From Pantoea allii (lineage in GTDB: Bacteria > Pseudomonadota > Gammaproteobacteria > Enterobacterales > Enterobacteriaceae): a stretch of DNA of 64,000 nt. Positions within the stretch are counted from its first letter, which is position 1. The number at the start of each line of letters is the position of its first letter. Where the stretch lies: NCBI RefSeq assembly GCF_002307475.1, contig NZ_NTMH01000003.1:370896-434895 (forward strand). Reading direction: 5' to 3'. Positions 18,110-26,069 of this stretch are shown here, one piece after another. The position numbers were made by a program, and so were the translations under genes. The notes beneath the pieces were generated by a model. The model was not told the origin of the DNA. It saw only the letters and a list, made by a program, of their open reading frames with translations, and ran no database searches.

Positions 18110-21073
18110 ATGTTGGCTCCCCTGATCGATGATAAGCAGAAGATTTCACTGATTGAGAACAGTGGCGTACAGTTCCTTGATTTTGGACTGCAACTTTCCG
18201 CTACTCAGGCGCGCCGCCAGTTCGTGCGCCAGACCGCGAACGGCCCGTTGCTGCGCCTGAATGTAGACGGCAACAGCGGTAAGTTTTTACTCTATCCGCA
18301 GGACGGCGGTGCGCCGGAAGTGGTGCGCCCTGAAACCGACATCGCCCTGGCCGACTCCCTGACGCTGCTGGAAGCATGCTGGCTGCCGCTGCCGATGCTG
18401 CGCTGCGCATCAGGCCGACGTTTTATTGGCGGCCCGGAAAACTGGGCGCGCATGCGGCTGGTTGCCCTGGATAAGCCGGACAGTACAGGCAATACGCACC
18501 GCGTCACCCTGGCTTTTGATACCCGCTGCGTGCCTGAAGAAGACGGCGGCGAGCAGTTGGGACTGACGCCCTCCGATGCGCAAAACGGTGTCACCTTTGC
18601 GCTGGCCTGGCACAACTACGAGCTGGGCGATTTTCTTGACCATACGTGGGTGGATGGCTGGCTGCGTGAGTCCTTCACGGATCGCGTATCCGATCGCCGG
18701 GAACAGGCAATTAGCCAGGCTCTGCGTGAATTTGAATACCAGGCGCATTACCTCAACCTGCTGGAATTGCTGGGCGAACAACTTAACCTTACTGAAATTC
18801 ATATTCAGGCCGCCACGCTGCAAACGCCGGCGGTCAATGTCGATATCATCCTCGACGTGGGGAACTCCCACACCTGCGGCATCCTCGTGGAAGATCACCC
18901 GGAAGAGAGCAATGGCCTGAAGCAGACCTATGAGCTGCAAATGCGCGATCTGTCTCAGCCCCATCGGGTTTATAACGAACTGTTCGACAGTCGACTGGAA
19001 TTTGCCGAAGCCCGTTTTGGTAAAGCTAACTTTTCGCTGGAAAGCGGCCGCGAGCAGGCCTTTATGTGGCCCTCGTTAACCCGTGTCGGACGTGAAGCCA
19101 GTCGCCTGGCGCTGCAGCGTGCCGGTCTGGAAGGCAGTACCGGCCTGTCCAGCCCTCGCCGTTACCTGTGGGACGAAGCACGCTATCAGCCAGGCTGGCG
19201 CTTCAATCAACAGAGTCCGCAGGGTGAGCCTCAGGCCTGTGCTGCACCTTTTACCTCATTGATGAATGACGAAGGTCAGCCGCTGTATGCGCTGCCCGTG
19301 GACGAGCGCTTACCCGTGTTCTCCGCCCACTACAGCCGCAGTTCACTGATGACCTTTATGCTGTGTGAGTTACTGGCTCAGGCGCTGATGCAAATGAACA
19401 GCGCGGCACAGCGTCAGCGTATGCCGCAAAGCCATGCGCCGCGTCAGTTGCGCCATGTCATTTTGACGCTGCCGTCCGCCATGCCAAAACCCGAACGTGA
19501 AATATTCCGTCGCCGTATGCAGGAAGCCATCGCGCTGGTGTGGAAAGCCGAAGGCTGGCATCCGGCTGACGAGGATTTTACCGAGCAGAGCCAGGCCCAA
19601 AGCAGCAAACCCGTGCCGGATGTGCAGATGGAGTGGGACGAAGCCACCTGCGGCCAGATGGTGTGGCTGTTTAACGAGACCCAGGTTAACTTTGCCGGTC
19701 GTGCAGAAGATTTCTTTAGCAGCATGGCGCGCCCCGACCGTCCGCGCGAAGCCGACGAGCTGCCAGGCAAGAGCCTGCGTATCGCCTCCATTGATATTGG
19801 CGGCGGCACCACCGATTTAGCCATTACCCAGTACCGTCTTGATGACGGTCAGGGCAACAACGTCAAAATCACCCCACGCCTGCTGTTCCGCGAAGGTTTC
19901 AAAGTGGCCGGTGATGATATTTTACTGGATGTGATTCAGCTGTGGATTTTGCCTGCACTGCAGCAGAGCCTGCAAAAAGCAGGACTGACGCTGGCTGAGC
20001 CGCTGATCAACAAGCTGTTCGGTCACGACAGCCGCATGGATGGACAGGCAACGTTACGCCAGCAGGCCACGTTACAGCTGTTTATCCCGCTGGCTCAGGC
20101 GGTGCTGGAACGGTACGAAAACTGGGACCCGCTGGAAAGCCATGCCGAGATCAACGCCCTGTTTGGCGAACTGGTCGATCAGCGCCCTGCCGATGCGGTG
20201 CTTGCCTTTATTAATGGTGAAATTCAGCGAGAACTGGGCGGTAACAGCCGTTTCGATCTGCTTGAGGTGCCGCTGGTCGTGAGCATGGCCCAGCTTCACG
20301 GTGAGTTTATGCAGCACCGCATGGCGATTATTCCGGCCCTGCGCTCCATGTGTGAAGTGGTCTCGCTCTATCAGTGCGATGTGCTGCTACTGACCGGACG
20401 TCCGTCGCGGTTCCCGGGCATTCAGGCACTGGTGCGCCATCTACAGCCACTGCCGGGTAGCCGTATTCTGTCGCTCGAAGGCTATCACACCAGTGACTGG
20501 TATCCGTTTAATAAGCACGGCCGTATTGATAACCCGAAATCGACCGCCGCAGTCGGCGCGATGCTGTGTCTGCTGGCGCTGGATTTACGCCTGAGCAGCT
20601 TCTGGTTCCGTGCAGGTGACTTTGAGCCTTACTCCACCATTCGCTATCTGGGTATGCTGGACGAAAATCAGGCGCTGACGGATGAGAACCTCTGCTATAG
20701 CGACATCGATCTCGACGATCACCAGTTCTCGCTGGACCGCAAAAGCAGCTTCCGCATTCGCGGTAACGTATGCCTGGGATTCCGCCAGTTAGATAATGAA
20801 CGCTGGCCCGCCTCGCCACTGTACAGCCTGACGCTCAACGATGCGGCACTGGCACGCAAGGTCGCAGGTGAAAGCGTTCTGCGCGTGAAGCTGGCAGTGA
20901 AGGCCGGTCCGGGTGCGCCCGGCCCTGAAAATCTGGTGTTAAGCGAAGCCAAACTGGATGATGGCACGCGTGTTCCACTTGAACATCTGAGCCTCAAACT
21001 GAATACTCTCTCCGCCACGGGCAATGCCAATGCGCAATACTGGATTGACAGCGGGAGTGTGTGTAAACGATGA
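18110..21073 (+). CDS. srfB: SrfB, large actin/Hsp70-fold ATPase-like protein
   Basis: The 987-residue protein contains two phosphate-binding motifs of the actin/Hsp70 superfamily: DVGNSHTCGILVE at 249-261 and DIGGGTTDLAIT from residue 562. The region LLLTGRPSRFPGIQAL (about 760) resembles the adenosine motif. It has no signal peptide or membrane segment. It is annotated as SrfB by length and partners. The intact nucleotide motifs suggest real ATP-dependent activity rather than a secreted effector. Its stop overlaps srfC by four bases (ATGA). Confidence 0.85.
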   Translation: MLAPLIDDKQKISLIENSGVQFLDFGLQLSATQARRQFVRQTANGPLLRLNVDGNSGKFLLYPQDGGAPEVVRPETDIALADSLTLLEACWLPLPMLRCASGRRFIGGPENWARMRLVALDKPDSTGNTHRVTLAFDTRCVPEEDGGEQLGLTPSDAQNGVTFALAWHNYELGDFLDHTWVDGWLRESFTDRVSDRREQAISQALREFEYQAHYLNLLELLGEQLNLTEIHIQAATLQTPAVNVDIILDVGNSHTCGILVEDHPEESNGLKQTYELQMRDLSQPHRVYNELFDSRLEFAEARFGKANFSLESGREQAFMWPSLTRVGREASRLALQRAGLEGSTGLSSPRRYLWDEARYQPGWRFNQQSPQGEPQACAAPFTSLMNDEGQPLYALPVDERLPVFSAHYSRSSLMTFMLCELLAQALMQMNSAAQRQRMPQSHAPRQLRHVILTLPSAMPKPEREIFRRRMQEAIALVWKAEGWHPADEDFTEQSQAQSSKPVPDVQMEWDEATCGQMVWLFNETQVNFAGRAEDFFSSMARPDRPREADELPGKSLRIASIDIGGGTTDLAITQYRLDDGQGNNVKITPRLLFREGFKVAGDDILLDVIQLWILPALQQSLQKAGLTLAEPLINKLFGHDSRMDGQATLRQQATLQLFIPLAQAVLERYENWDPLESHAEINALFGELVDQRPADAVLAFINGEIQRELGGNSRFDLLEVPLVVSMAQLHGEFMQHRMAIIPALRSMCEVVSLYQCDVLLLTGRPSRFPGIQALVRHLQPLPGSRILSLEGYHTSDWYPFNKHGRIDNPKSTAAVGAMLCLLALDLRLSSFWFRAGDFEPYSTIRYLGMLDENQALTDENLCYSDIDLDDHQFSLDRKSSFRIRGNVCLGFRQLDNERWPASPLYSLTLNDAALARKVAGESVLRVKLAVKAGPGAPGPENLVLSEAKLDDGTRVPLEHLSLKLNTLSATGNANAQYWIDSGSVCKR

Positions 21074-23445
21074 GATCGGTAAAACCCCGCCAGCCGCAGA
21101 CGCTGGCAAAACGCCTGAGTTTATTGCAGGACGCCCTGAACGGCAGCCTGGCCTGGATTGAGAGCACCCGCGAACAGTCGCCGCGGCTGGCACTGGAAGC
21201 CGAAACCCTGACCCTGCAGTTACGGCAGGCGCGCGTGCAGGCGCAGGCCCTGGCGCAGCAGGTTGCGCGCCCGGTAACGCTGGCACTGTTTGGACAGTCG
21301 CAGGCGGGCAAAGCCTGGCTGCTGACGGAAATGGTGGCTGACGCACAAGGTCAGTTAATCACCGCGCTGAGCGATAAACCGATTAATTATTTCCAGCACG
21401 TCAACCCGGGCAATCTCGATTTTGCCACCGCAACGCGTTTTACCCACCAGCGTGAAATCCTCTCCTCGGAGTGGCCGGTCGAGCTGACGCTGCTGAGCGA
21501 GGCCGAGGTGTTGCGTTTGGCCATCTCCTGTGGTGAAGGGGTAACGCAGCCCGACACCGCGAAAATTGACAGCGTGCTGCAACGCCTGCAACGCCATCGT
21601 TTAACTACGCCGTTGCCGGGTCTGGAGAGCGATGCACTGGTCACGCTCTGGTCCTGGTGCCGCCGTCATCACCTGTATGACGCCCAGTTGGATCGCCATT
21701 TCTGGCCGCAGGCTGTTGAACTGGCTCCCTGGCTGAGCGTGGATGACCGTGTGCAGCTGTTTTCACTGCTGTGGCCCGCCGAGCCGGCCCTGAATGAGCT
21801 GGTGCGGAGCTTACTGCACTTACGCCATCAGCTGCGTAACAGCACCCGGGTACTGGCTCCGCTCAGTCTGCTGACGGATAATTCCTTGCTGCCCGCTGAG
21901 CAGCTGATCGTTCCCGCCAGCGAGCAGGATCAGTCGCTGTCGGTTGAAGTCTGTCCGTTAAACGGTAACCGTCTGGGTAAGCCGCAGAACGTGACGCTGG
22001 GATTACTGGCCCTGCTAACGCTTGAGGTCACCATCCCACTCAGCTCCACCCCGCGCACCGCGCTGTATGACGATGCCGACATGCTGGAACTGCCTGCACC
22101 CGGGACGCCGAGCGATCCGGCGCTGCGTGAAGAGCGCCAGCGTCTGCAGAAGCAGGATGCGTTACGCGCGCGCCTGCTTGAGCACAAACGAATCCTGATA
22201 CCGGGCCTGTATGCCGCCCGGCAAAGTATCGACCTGCTGTTGATCTGCACCGCCGCCAGCCAGCGTCAGGATGTCGATGTCGCCAGTCGGGCATTGCGTG
22301 AATGGCAGCGCCACCAGCCGGTCAATGAAGCGGGTGAAAAACCTCGCCTGATTTGGGCGATCACGCCTTACGATGCGCGCCATCAGCAGATCAATGTTGA
22401 CGAGGCGGTACAGCGTCAGGTGGGACAACCGGGTCAGCAGTGGGGTTCTATGCTGGCCCTGGATCGCGCAGGCGTGGATCGGATGTCTGACTGGCTGCAG
22501 GAAGAAATGCAGCCCGACGCACGTCGCGATATGCTGATTGCCCAGTTGGCACAAATCCAGCACGCCGTAGTCGAGCGCCGACTGCAGCCCTGGACGGAAG
22601 CCGGTGCGTCGCCAGACCAGGCCGCTCGCAGGCAAAGCATCGCCGACACCTTGCTGAAATGTTTACAACACCGCACCGGTTTGCATGGCGAACTGCTTGA
22701 GCGCTTACAGCCGTCCCGCGAAGCCTTGCGCCAGCTGTGGCTCAACCAGTCCACCTCGTCTGTTCCGGCGGCGACCTCCAGTATTCAGGCACCGGAAAAT
22801 CAGTTTGGTATTGGCTTTGAGTTTGATTTGTTCAGCGATGCCGAAGTTGAACAGCCTGCCCCTAAGCAGACCAGCTTCGGTCAGGGTTCAGCCCAGTTTC
22901 CACGTCAGGTTTTTAGCCTGTGGCTGAACCACCTGCGTCAGCTGCCGGAAAACCAGAGCCTGTTAGCCCTGCTGAATATTGATAAAGCGACGATGGAGTG
23001 GTTGATCGAAGAACTGATTACGGCCAGCTTCCGCACCGGTATTCTGCAGTCCCTGCAGCAGGCGTTACATGAACCGGATGCACAGAGCATGACACACGAA
23101 TCACGTGCCGACCGTCAGGTAACCCGCGCGATGACGGTGCTGGGGGATTTTGTCGCCTGGCTTGGTTTTCTTCAGCGGCCAGAAGCGGAACGTCCGGGAA
23201 GCCGGGTCAATCGGGGACAGTCCATTTTCTCGCGTCCGCCCGCGCCCAGCGTGAATTTTAGCGCAGGTCAGCGACTGACGAAGCTTTCTGCCGCGCCCGC
23301 TAACCATACGGCCTATTATATTTACGACTGGCTGGTGGGGCTGAACACGGTGATTATTGAGAACAACGGTTATACCGGCGGTGGCGATCTGCCGGTCGCC
23401 GCGCGCGAGTCACTCACCGCGCTGCTTAAACCGTTACGCCACTAA
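21070..23445 (+). CDS. srfC: SrfC, P-loop (dynamin-like) protein of srfABC
   Basis: The 791-residue protein has a Walker A-like motif, GQSQAGKA at residues 75-82, after a helical N-terminus and VARPVTLALF. Alanine takes the usual Ser/Thr position, so nucleotide binding may be altered. The long helical remainder is consistent with a dynamin-like or scaffold protein. It is named from the srfAB context. Its stop codon overlaps the convergent barstar stop by 4 bases (CTAA), leaving no room for a terminator between the two units. Confidence 0.82.
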   Translation: MRSVKPRQPQTLAKRLSLLQDALNGSLAWIESTREQSPRLALEAETLTLQLRQARVQAQALAQQVARPVTLALFGQSQAGKAWLLTEMVADAQGQLITALSDKPINYFQHVNPGNLDFATATRFTHQREILSSEWPVELTLLSEAEVLRLAISCGEGVTQPDTAKIDSVLQRLQRHRLTTPLPGLESDALVTLWSWCRRHHLYDAQLDRHFWPQAVELAPWLSVDDRVQLFSLLWPAEPALNELVRSLLHLRHQLRNSTRVLAPLSLLTDNSLLPAEQLIVPASEQDQSLSVEVCPLNGNRLGKPQNVTLGLLALLTLEVTIPLSSTPRTALYDDADMLELPAPGTPSDPALREERQRLQKQDALRARLLEHKRILIPGLYAARQSIDLLLICTAASQRQDVDVASRALREWQRHQPVNEAGEKPRLIWAITPYDARHQQINVDEAVQRQVGQPGQQWGSMLALDRAGVDRMSDWLQEEMQPDARRDMLIAQLAQIQHAVVERRLQPWTEAGASPDQAARRQSIADTLLKCLQHRTGLHGELLERLQPSREALRQLWLNQSTSSVPAATSSIQAPENQFGIGFEFDLFSDAEVEQPAPKQTSFGQGSAQFPRQVFSLWLNHLRQLPENQSLLALLNIDKATMEWLIEELITASFRTGILQSLQQALHEPDAQSMTHESRADRQVTRAMTVLGDFVAWLGFLQRPEAERPGSRVNRGQSIFSRPPAPSVNFSAGQRLTKLSAAPANHTAYYIYDWLVGLNTVIIENNGYTGGGDLPVAARESLTALLKPLRH

Positions 23446-23705
23446 CTGCCAATCAGGCGCAGCTCGCCCGCCAGCGACTGCGCCGCCTCTTCCAGTAGCG
23501 CCACCACAGGTGCCAGCTCGGCATGACACTGTTCTGCATGTAGCAGATGAATCTCGGCGGGCAACGCCATTCCTCCGGTCAGCCAGTCCCATAGCGCATC
23601 CAGATTGTTGCCGAATCCAGCGCTGCAACCGCTCTGCGCGGCAAACGCACGATAGAAGGCATCACGCTCGGTGATCTGACGCAGGTCGAAACGTAAGGTC
23701 AGCAT
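23442..23705 (-). CDS. Barstar-family ribonuclease inhibitor (immunity)
   Basis: The 87-residue protein has the barstar pattern: LRQITERDAFYRAFAAQSGC, then GFGNNLDALWDWLTGGMALP, which is the helix that plugs the RNase active site. Barstar binds barnase tightly in the cytosol and protects the producing cell. The gene starts 2 bases after the barnase stop, so the two are co-translated. Confidence 0.88.
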   Translation of the reverse strand: MLTLRFDLRQITERDAFYRAFAAQSGCSAGFGNNLDALWDWLTGGMALPAEIHLLHAEQCHAELAPVVALLEEAAQSLAGELRLIGS

Positions 23706-23707
23706 GA

Positions 23708-24145
23708 TTAAGGGACCGGCTTGAAGGTGCGGTAGTGATCGGTAGAGAGGAAAACCAGGCCATCGGAGGAGTAAACCAACCGGTCTGCTTCACGGTGACC
23801 GCAGCGGTAGTTCACATCGGCCTCAAACCACTGACGATCGGAACGTTCAGGTAATTTTCTTTCGCGGTTGGAAAAACGATCGCCGCCGATAGCTTTACCC
23901 GGCAACACCTCGCACAAGTCCCCTTTCGCGGGATTCCAGCCAAGGCGACGGGCCTGCTTCTTGGTAATGTAATAATCGGGCAGTTGCTGATGCTGCAGGA
24001 CCCACCGGGCGACCGTTCGCACATCCGTAAGAGCAGCAATGTCTGACGCAGACGTTTTGGCTGGTGCAGAGGTCAAATAAGGTTTTAACCCTACCCAACA
24101 GAGGACAAGGATCAGAACCAGCCCAACCCACAGTTTTTTTGACAT
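23708..24145 (-). CDS. Barnase-like ribonuclease (N1/T1 family) with N-terminal membrane/export segment
   Basis: The 145-residue protein has an N-terminal hydrophobic segment (about residues 4-20, KLWVGLVLILVLCWVGL) and a C-terminal microbial RNase domain. LPDYYITKKQARRLGW, IGGDRFSNRERKLP and STDHYRTF closely match Bacillus barnase. The catalytic residues are present as E108, R122 and H137 (barnase E73, R87, H102). The product would be exported or anchored facing the periplasm. It may act in competition or nutrient RNA breakdown. With barstar it forms a complete toxin-immunity pair. Confidence 0.9.
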   Translation of the reverse strand: MSKKLWVGLVLILVLCWVGLKPYLTSAPAKTSASDIAALTDVRTVARWVLQHQQLPDYYITKKQARRLGWNPAKGDLCEVLPGKAIGGDRFSNRERKLPERSDRQWFEADVNYRCGHREADRLVYSSDGLVFLSTDHYRTFKPVP

Positions 24146-24234
24146 GATGGCATCCCTTTAAACAGGATGCAGATGATAGCAGCTTTACCTGAGGATCAAA
24201 AAGCGCGGGCCAGATTACCTGGCCCCGGCGGTGT

Positions 24235-24591
24235 TTACTGCATTGACTGCATGGCAGCCTGAGAAGGCACGCTGTGACGACGCCATGCGCCCGGTGCCAC
24301 ACCATACTGTCGTTTGAAGCTGCGATTGAAAGACTGCTGAGAGTCAAAACCCAGCGATATCGCCACGTTCAGGATAGGTTCATTGGTGCTGGTCAGGCGG
24401 TCAGCCGACTTTTTCAGCTTTTTAATGCGAATATATTCACCCAGTGGATAGCCCGTGTGCTCTTTGAACATCCGTTGCAGGTGCCATTTTGAGTAGCCCG
24501 CGCGCTCAGAAACGGTGTCGAGATCGAGACGTGCTTCGATGTTGTTGTCGATCCAGTCAATAAGGTCGTGAATAAAAGCGTTACTCATCAT
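24235..24591 (-). CDS. rarA: RarA-like AraC/MarA-family activator
   Basis: The 118-residue protein is a minimal double helix-turn-helix of the MarA/SoxS/RamA/RarA group (AGYSKWHLQRMFKEHTGYPL, about 31-50; NVAISLGFDSQQSFNRSF, about 76-93). It has no sensor domain, so its level sets its activity. Its position divergent from oqxAB, with oqxR downstream, matches the rarA-oqxABR locus of Klebsiella, where RarA activates the pump. GGGAG lies before the start codon. Confidence 0.85.
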   Translation of the reverse strand: MMSNAFIHDLIDWIDNNIEARLDLDTVSERAGYSKWHLQRMFKEHTGYPLGEYIRIKKLKKSADRLTSTNEPILNVAISLGFDSQQSFNRSFKRQYGVAPGAWRRHSVPSQAAMQSMQ

Positions 24592-24902
24592 GTTTAGTCT
24601 CCCGTCGCGACAGCGAACAGTATTAGTATCAGTTGCAGTTGCAGTTACACTAAAAGCGTGGATGACAATGCCACTTAATGCAAGTTTAATTAATACATTA
24701 AATGCCGCACTTTTTATGGGGCTTATTTTCAGTCACCGCCAGGCCGATTTCTTCGGCTTGTCATACCGCACATAAAGTGTATCAGTAATTCTTGCAGTTC
24801 TTTGACGCACAAGCCTACACTCCTCGCGATAAATTGCAACCATAGAAGTTGCAAATATTGGCCTGCGGGCTTCATTTCACTGTTCATCGCGGAATCACAA
24901 CA
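24592..24902. other. 311-base divergent control region, rarA / oqxA
   Basis: No gene is supported. A possible oqxA promoter is TTGCAG (24792-24797) with TACACT (24816-24821), 18-base spacing. A triple AGTTGC repeat occurs at about 24630-24646. An inverted repeat near oqxA is listed separately. Confidence 0.5.
24833..24856. promoter_or_regulatory. Inverted repeat before oqxA, candidate OqxR operator
   Basis: TTGCAAC-N7-GTTGCAA is a perfect 7-base inverted repeat just downstream of the proposed promoter and 46 bases before the oqxA ATG. This is where a repressor would block transcription. OqxR, encoded beyond oqxB, is the natural candidate, but RarA or another factor cannot be ruled out. Confidence 0.5.
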
Positions 24903-26057
24903 ATGATTACTAACTGGGTTCGTCAGGGATCTACCCTACTGGGAATGGGACTGTTGGTCAGTCTGCTAAGCGGGTGCGACACCGGCCAGACAAAAAATGC
25001 ACCGCCGCCGCCGCCCGAGGTCAGCGTTGCAGATGTACTGGTAAAGCCTGTCAGTCAGTGGGACAGCTTCAACGGGCGCGTCGAAGCCGTAGAAAGCGTG
25101 CAGCTTCGGCCACGGGTTTCGGGTTATATCGATACCGTGAATTATCACGAAGGTGATGAGGTTAAAAAAGGTCAGGTGCTGTTTACCATCGACGATCGTA
25201 GCTACCGCGCGGCGCTGGAACAGGCAAAAGCGACGCTGGCCCGGGCACGGAGTCAGGCCAGCCTGACCCGAAGCGAATCGGCGCGAACGGAGAAGTTAGT
25301 CGGGACTCAGGCCGTATCGCGCGAGATGTGGGAACAGCGGCGTTCAACAGCCAGTCAGGCGCAGGCCGATGTGCTGGCCGCCGAGTCCTCTGTGGCAATG
25401 GCCCAGCTCAATCTGGATTTTACCCGCGTGACCGCCCCGATTGACGGTCGGGCCAGCCGGGCCATGATCACCAGCGGCAACCTGGTCACCGCCGGTGACA
25501 GCGCCAGCGTGCTCACCACGCTGGTCGCGCAGGACAAGATGTTCGTCTATTTCGACGTCGATGAAACGACGTTTCTGCACTATCAGGCGATGGCGCGTCA
25601 GGGACAACAGCGGCACGCCCTGCCCGTTGAAATTGCCCTGGCAGGGGAACAGGGATATCCGCATCGTGGCAACGTCGACTTCCTTGATAACCAACTCAAC
25701 GCCAGCACCGGCACAATCCGTATGCGCGCCCTGCTGGATAACCGCGATCGCACCTATACGCCCGGCCTGTTTGCCCGCGTACGTCTTCCCGGTAGCGCGC
25801 AGTTTAATGCCCTGTTGATCGACGATAAAGCCGTGCTGACCGACCAAGACCGCAAATATGTCTATGTGGTCGATGCCCAAGGGAAAGCCCAACGTCGGGA
25901 CGTTAAGCCCGGCGCGATGGCAGACGGATTACGCATCGTTGCCGCCGGTTTACAGGCAGGCGATCGGGTTATCGTTGCCGGACTGCAAAAAGTGTTTATG
26001 CCCGGTATGCCGGTAACGGCAAAAACTGTCGATATGGCTGCCACTGCCGCTCAATAA
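24903..26057 (+). CDS. oqxA: OqxA, periplasmic adaptor lipoprotein of RND multidrug pump
   Basis: The 384-residue protein has a lipoprotein signal with lipobox LSGC (C24), so it is anchored in the inner membrane. It closely follows plasmid/Klebsiella OqxA: VSQWDSFNGRVEAVESVQLR, GYIDTVNYHEGDEVKKGQVL, TRVTAPIDGRASRAMITSGN and the C-terminal KVFMPGMPVTAKTV. It links OqxB to a TolC-type channel encoded elsewhere. The start is the ATG at 24903, the only one giving a lipoprotein signal. Confidence 0.93.
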   Translation: MITNWVRQGSTLLGMGLLVSLLSGCDTGQTKNAPPPPPEVSVADVLVKPVSQWDSFNGRVEAVESVQLRPRVSGYIDTVNYHEGDEVKKGQVLFTIDDRSYRAALEQAKATLARARSQASLTRSESARTEKLVGTQAVSREMWEQRRSTASQAQADVLAAESSVAMAQLNLDFTRVTAPIDGRASRAMITSGNLVTAGDSASVLTTLVAQDKMFVYFDVDETTFLHYQAMARQGQQRHALPVEIALAGEQGYPHRGNVDFLDNQLNASTGTIRMRALLDNRDRTYTPGLFARVRLPGSAQFNALLIDDKAVLTDQDRKYVYVVDAQGKAQRRDVKPGAMADGLRIVAAGLQAGDRVIVAGLQKVFMPGMPVTAKTVDMAATAAQ

Positions 26058-26069
26058 TCTGAGGTTGTT

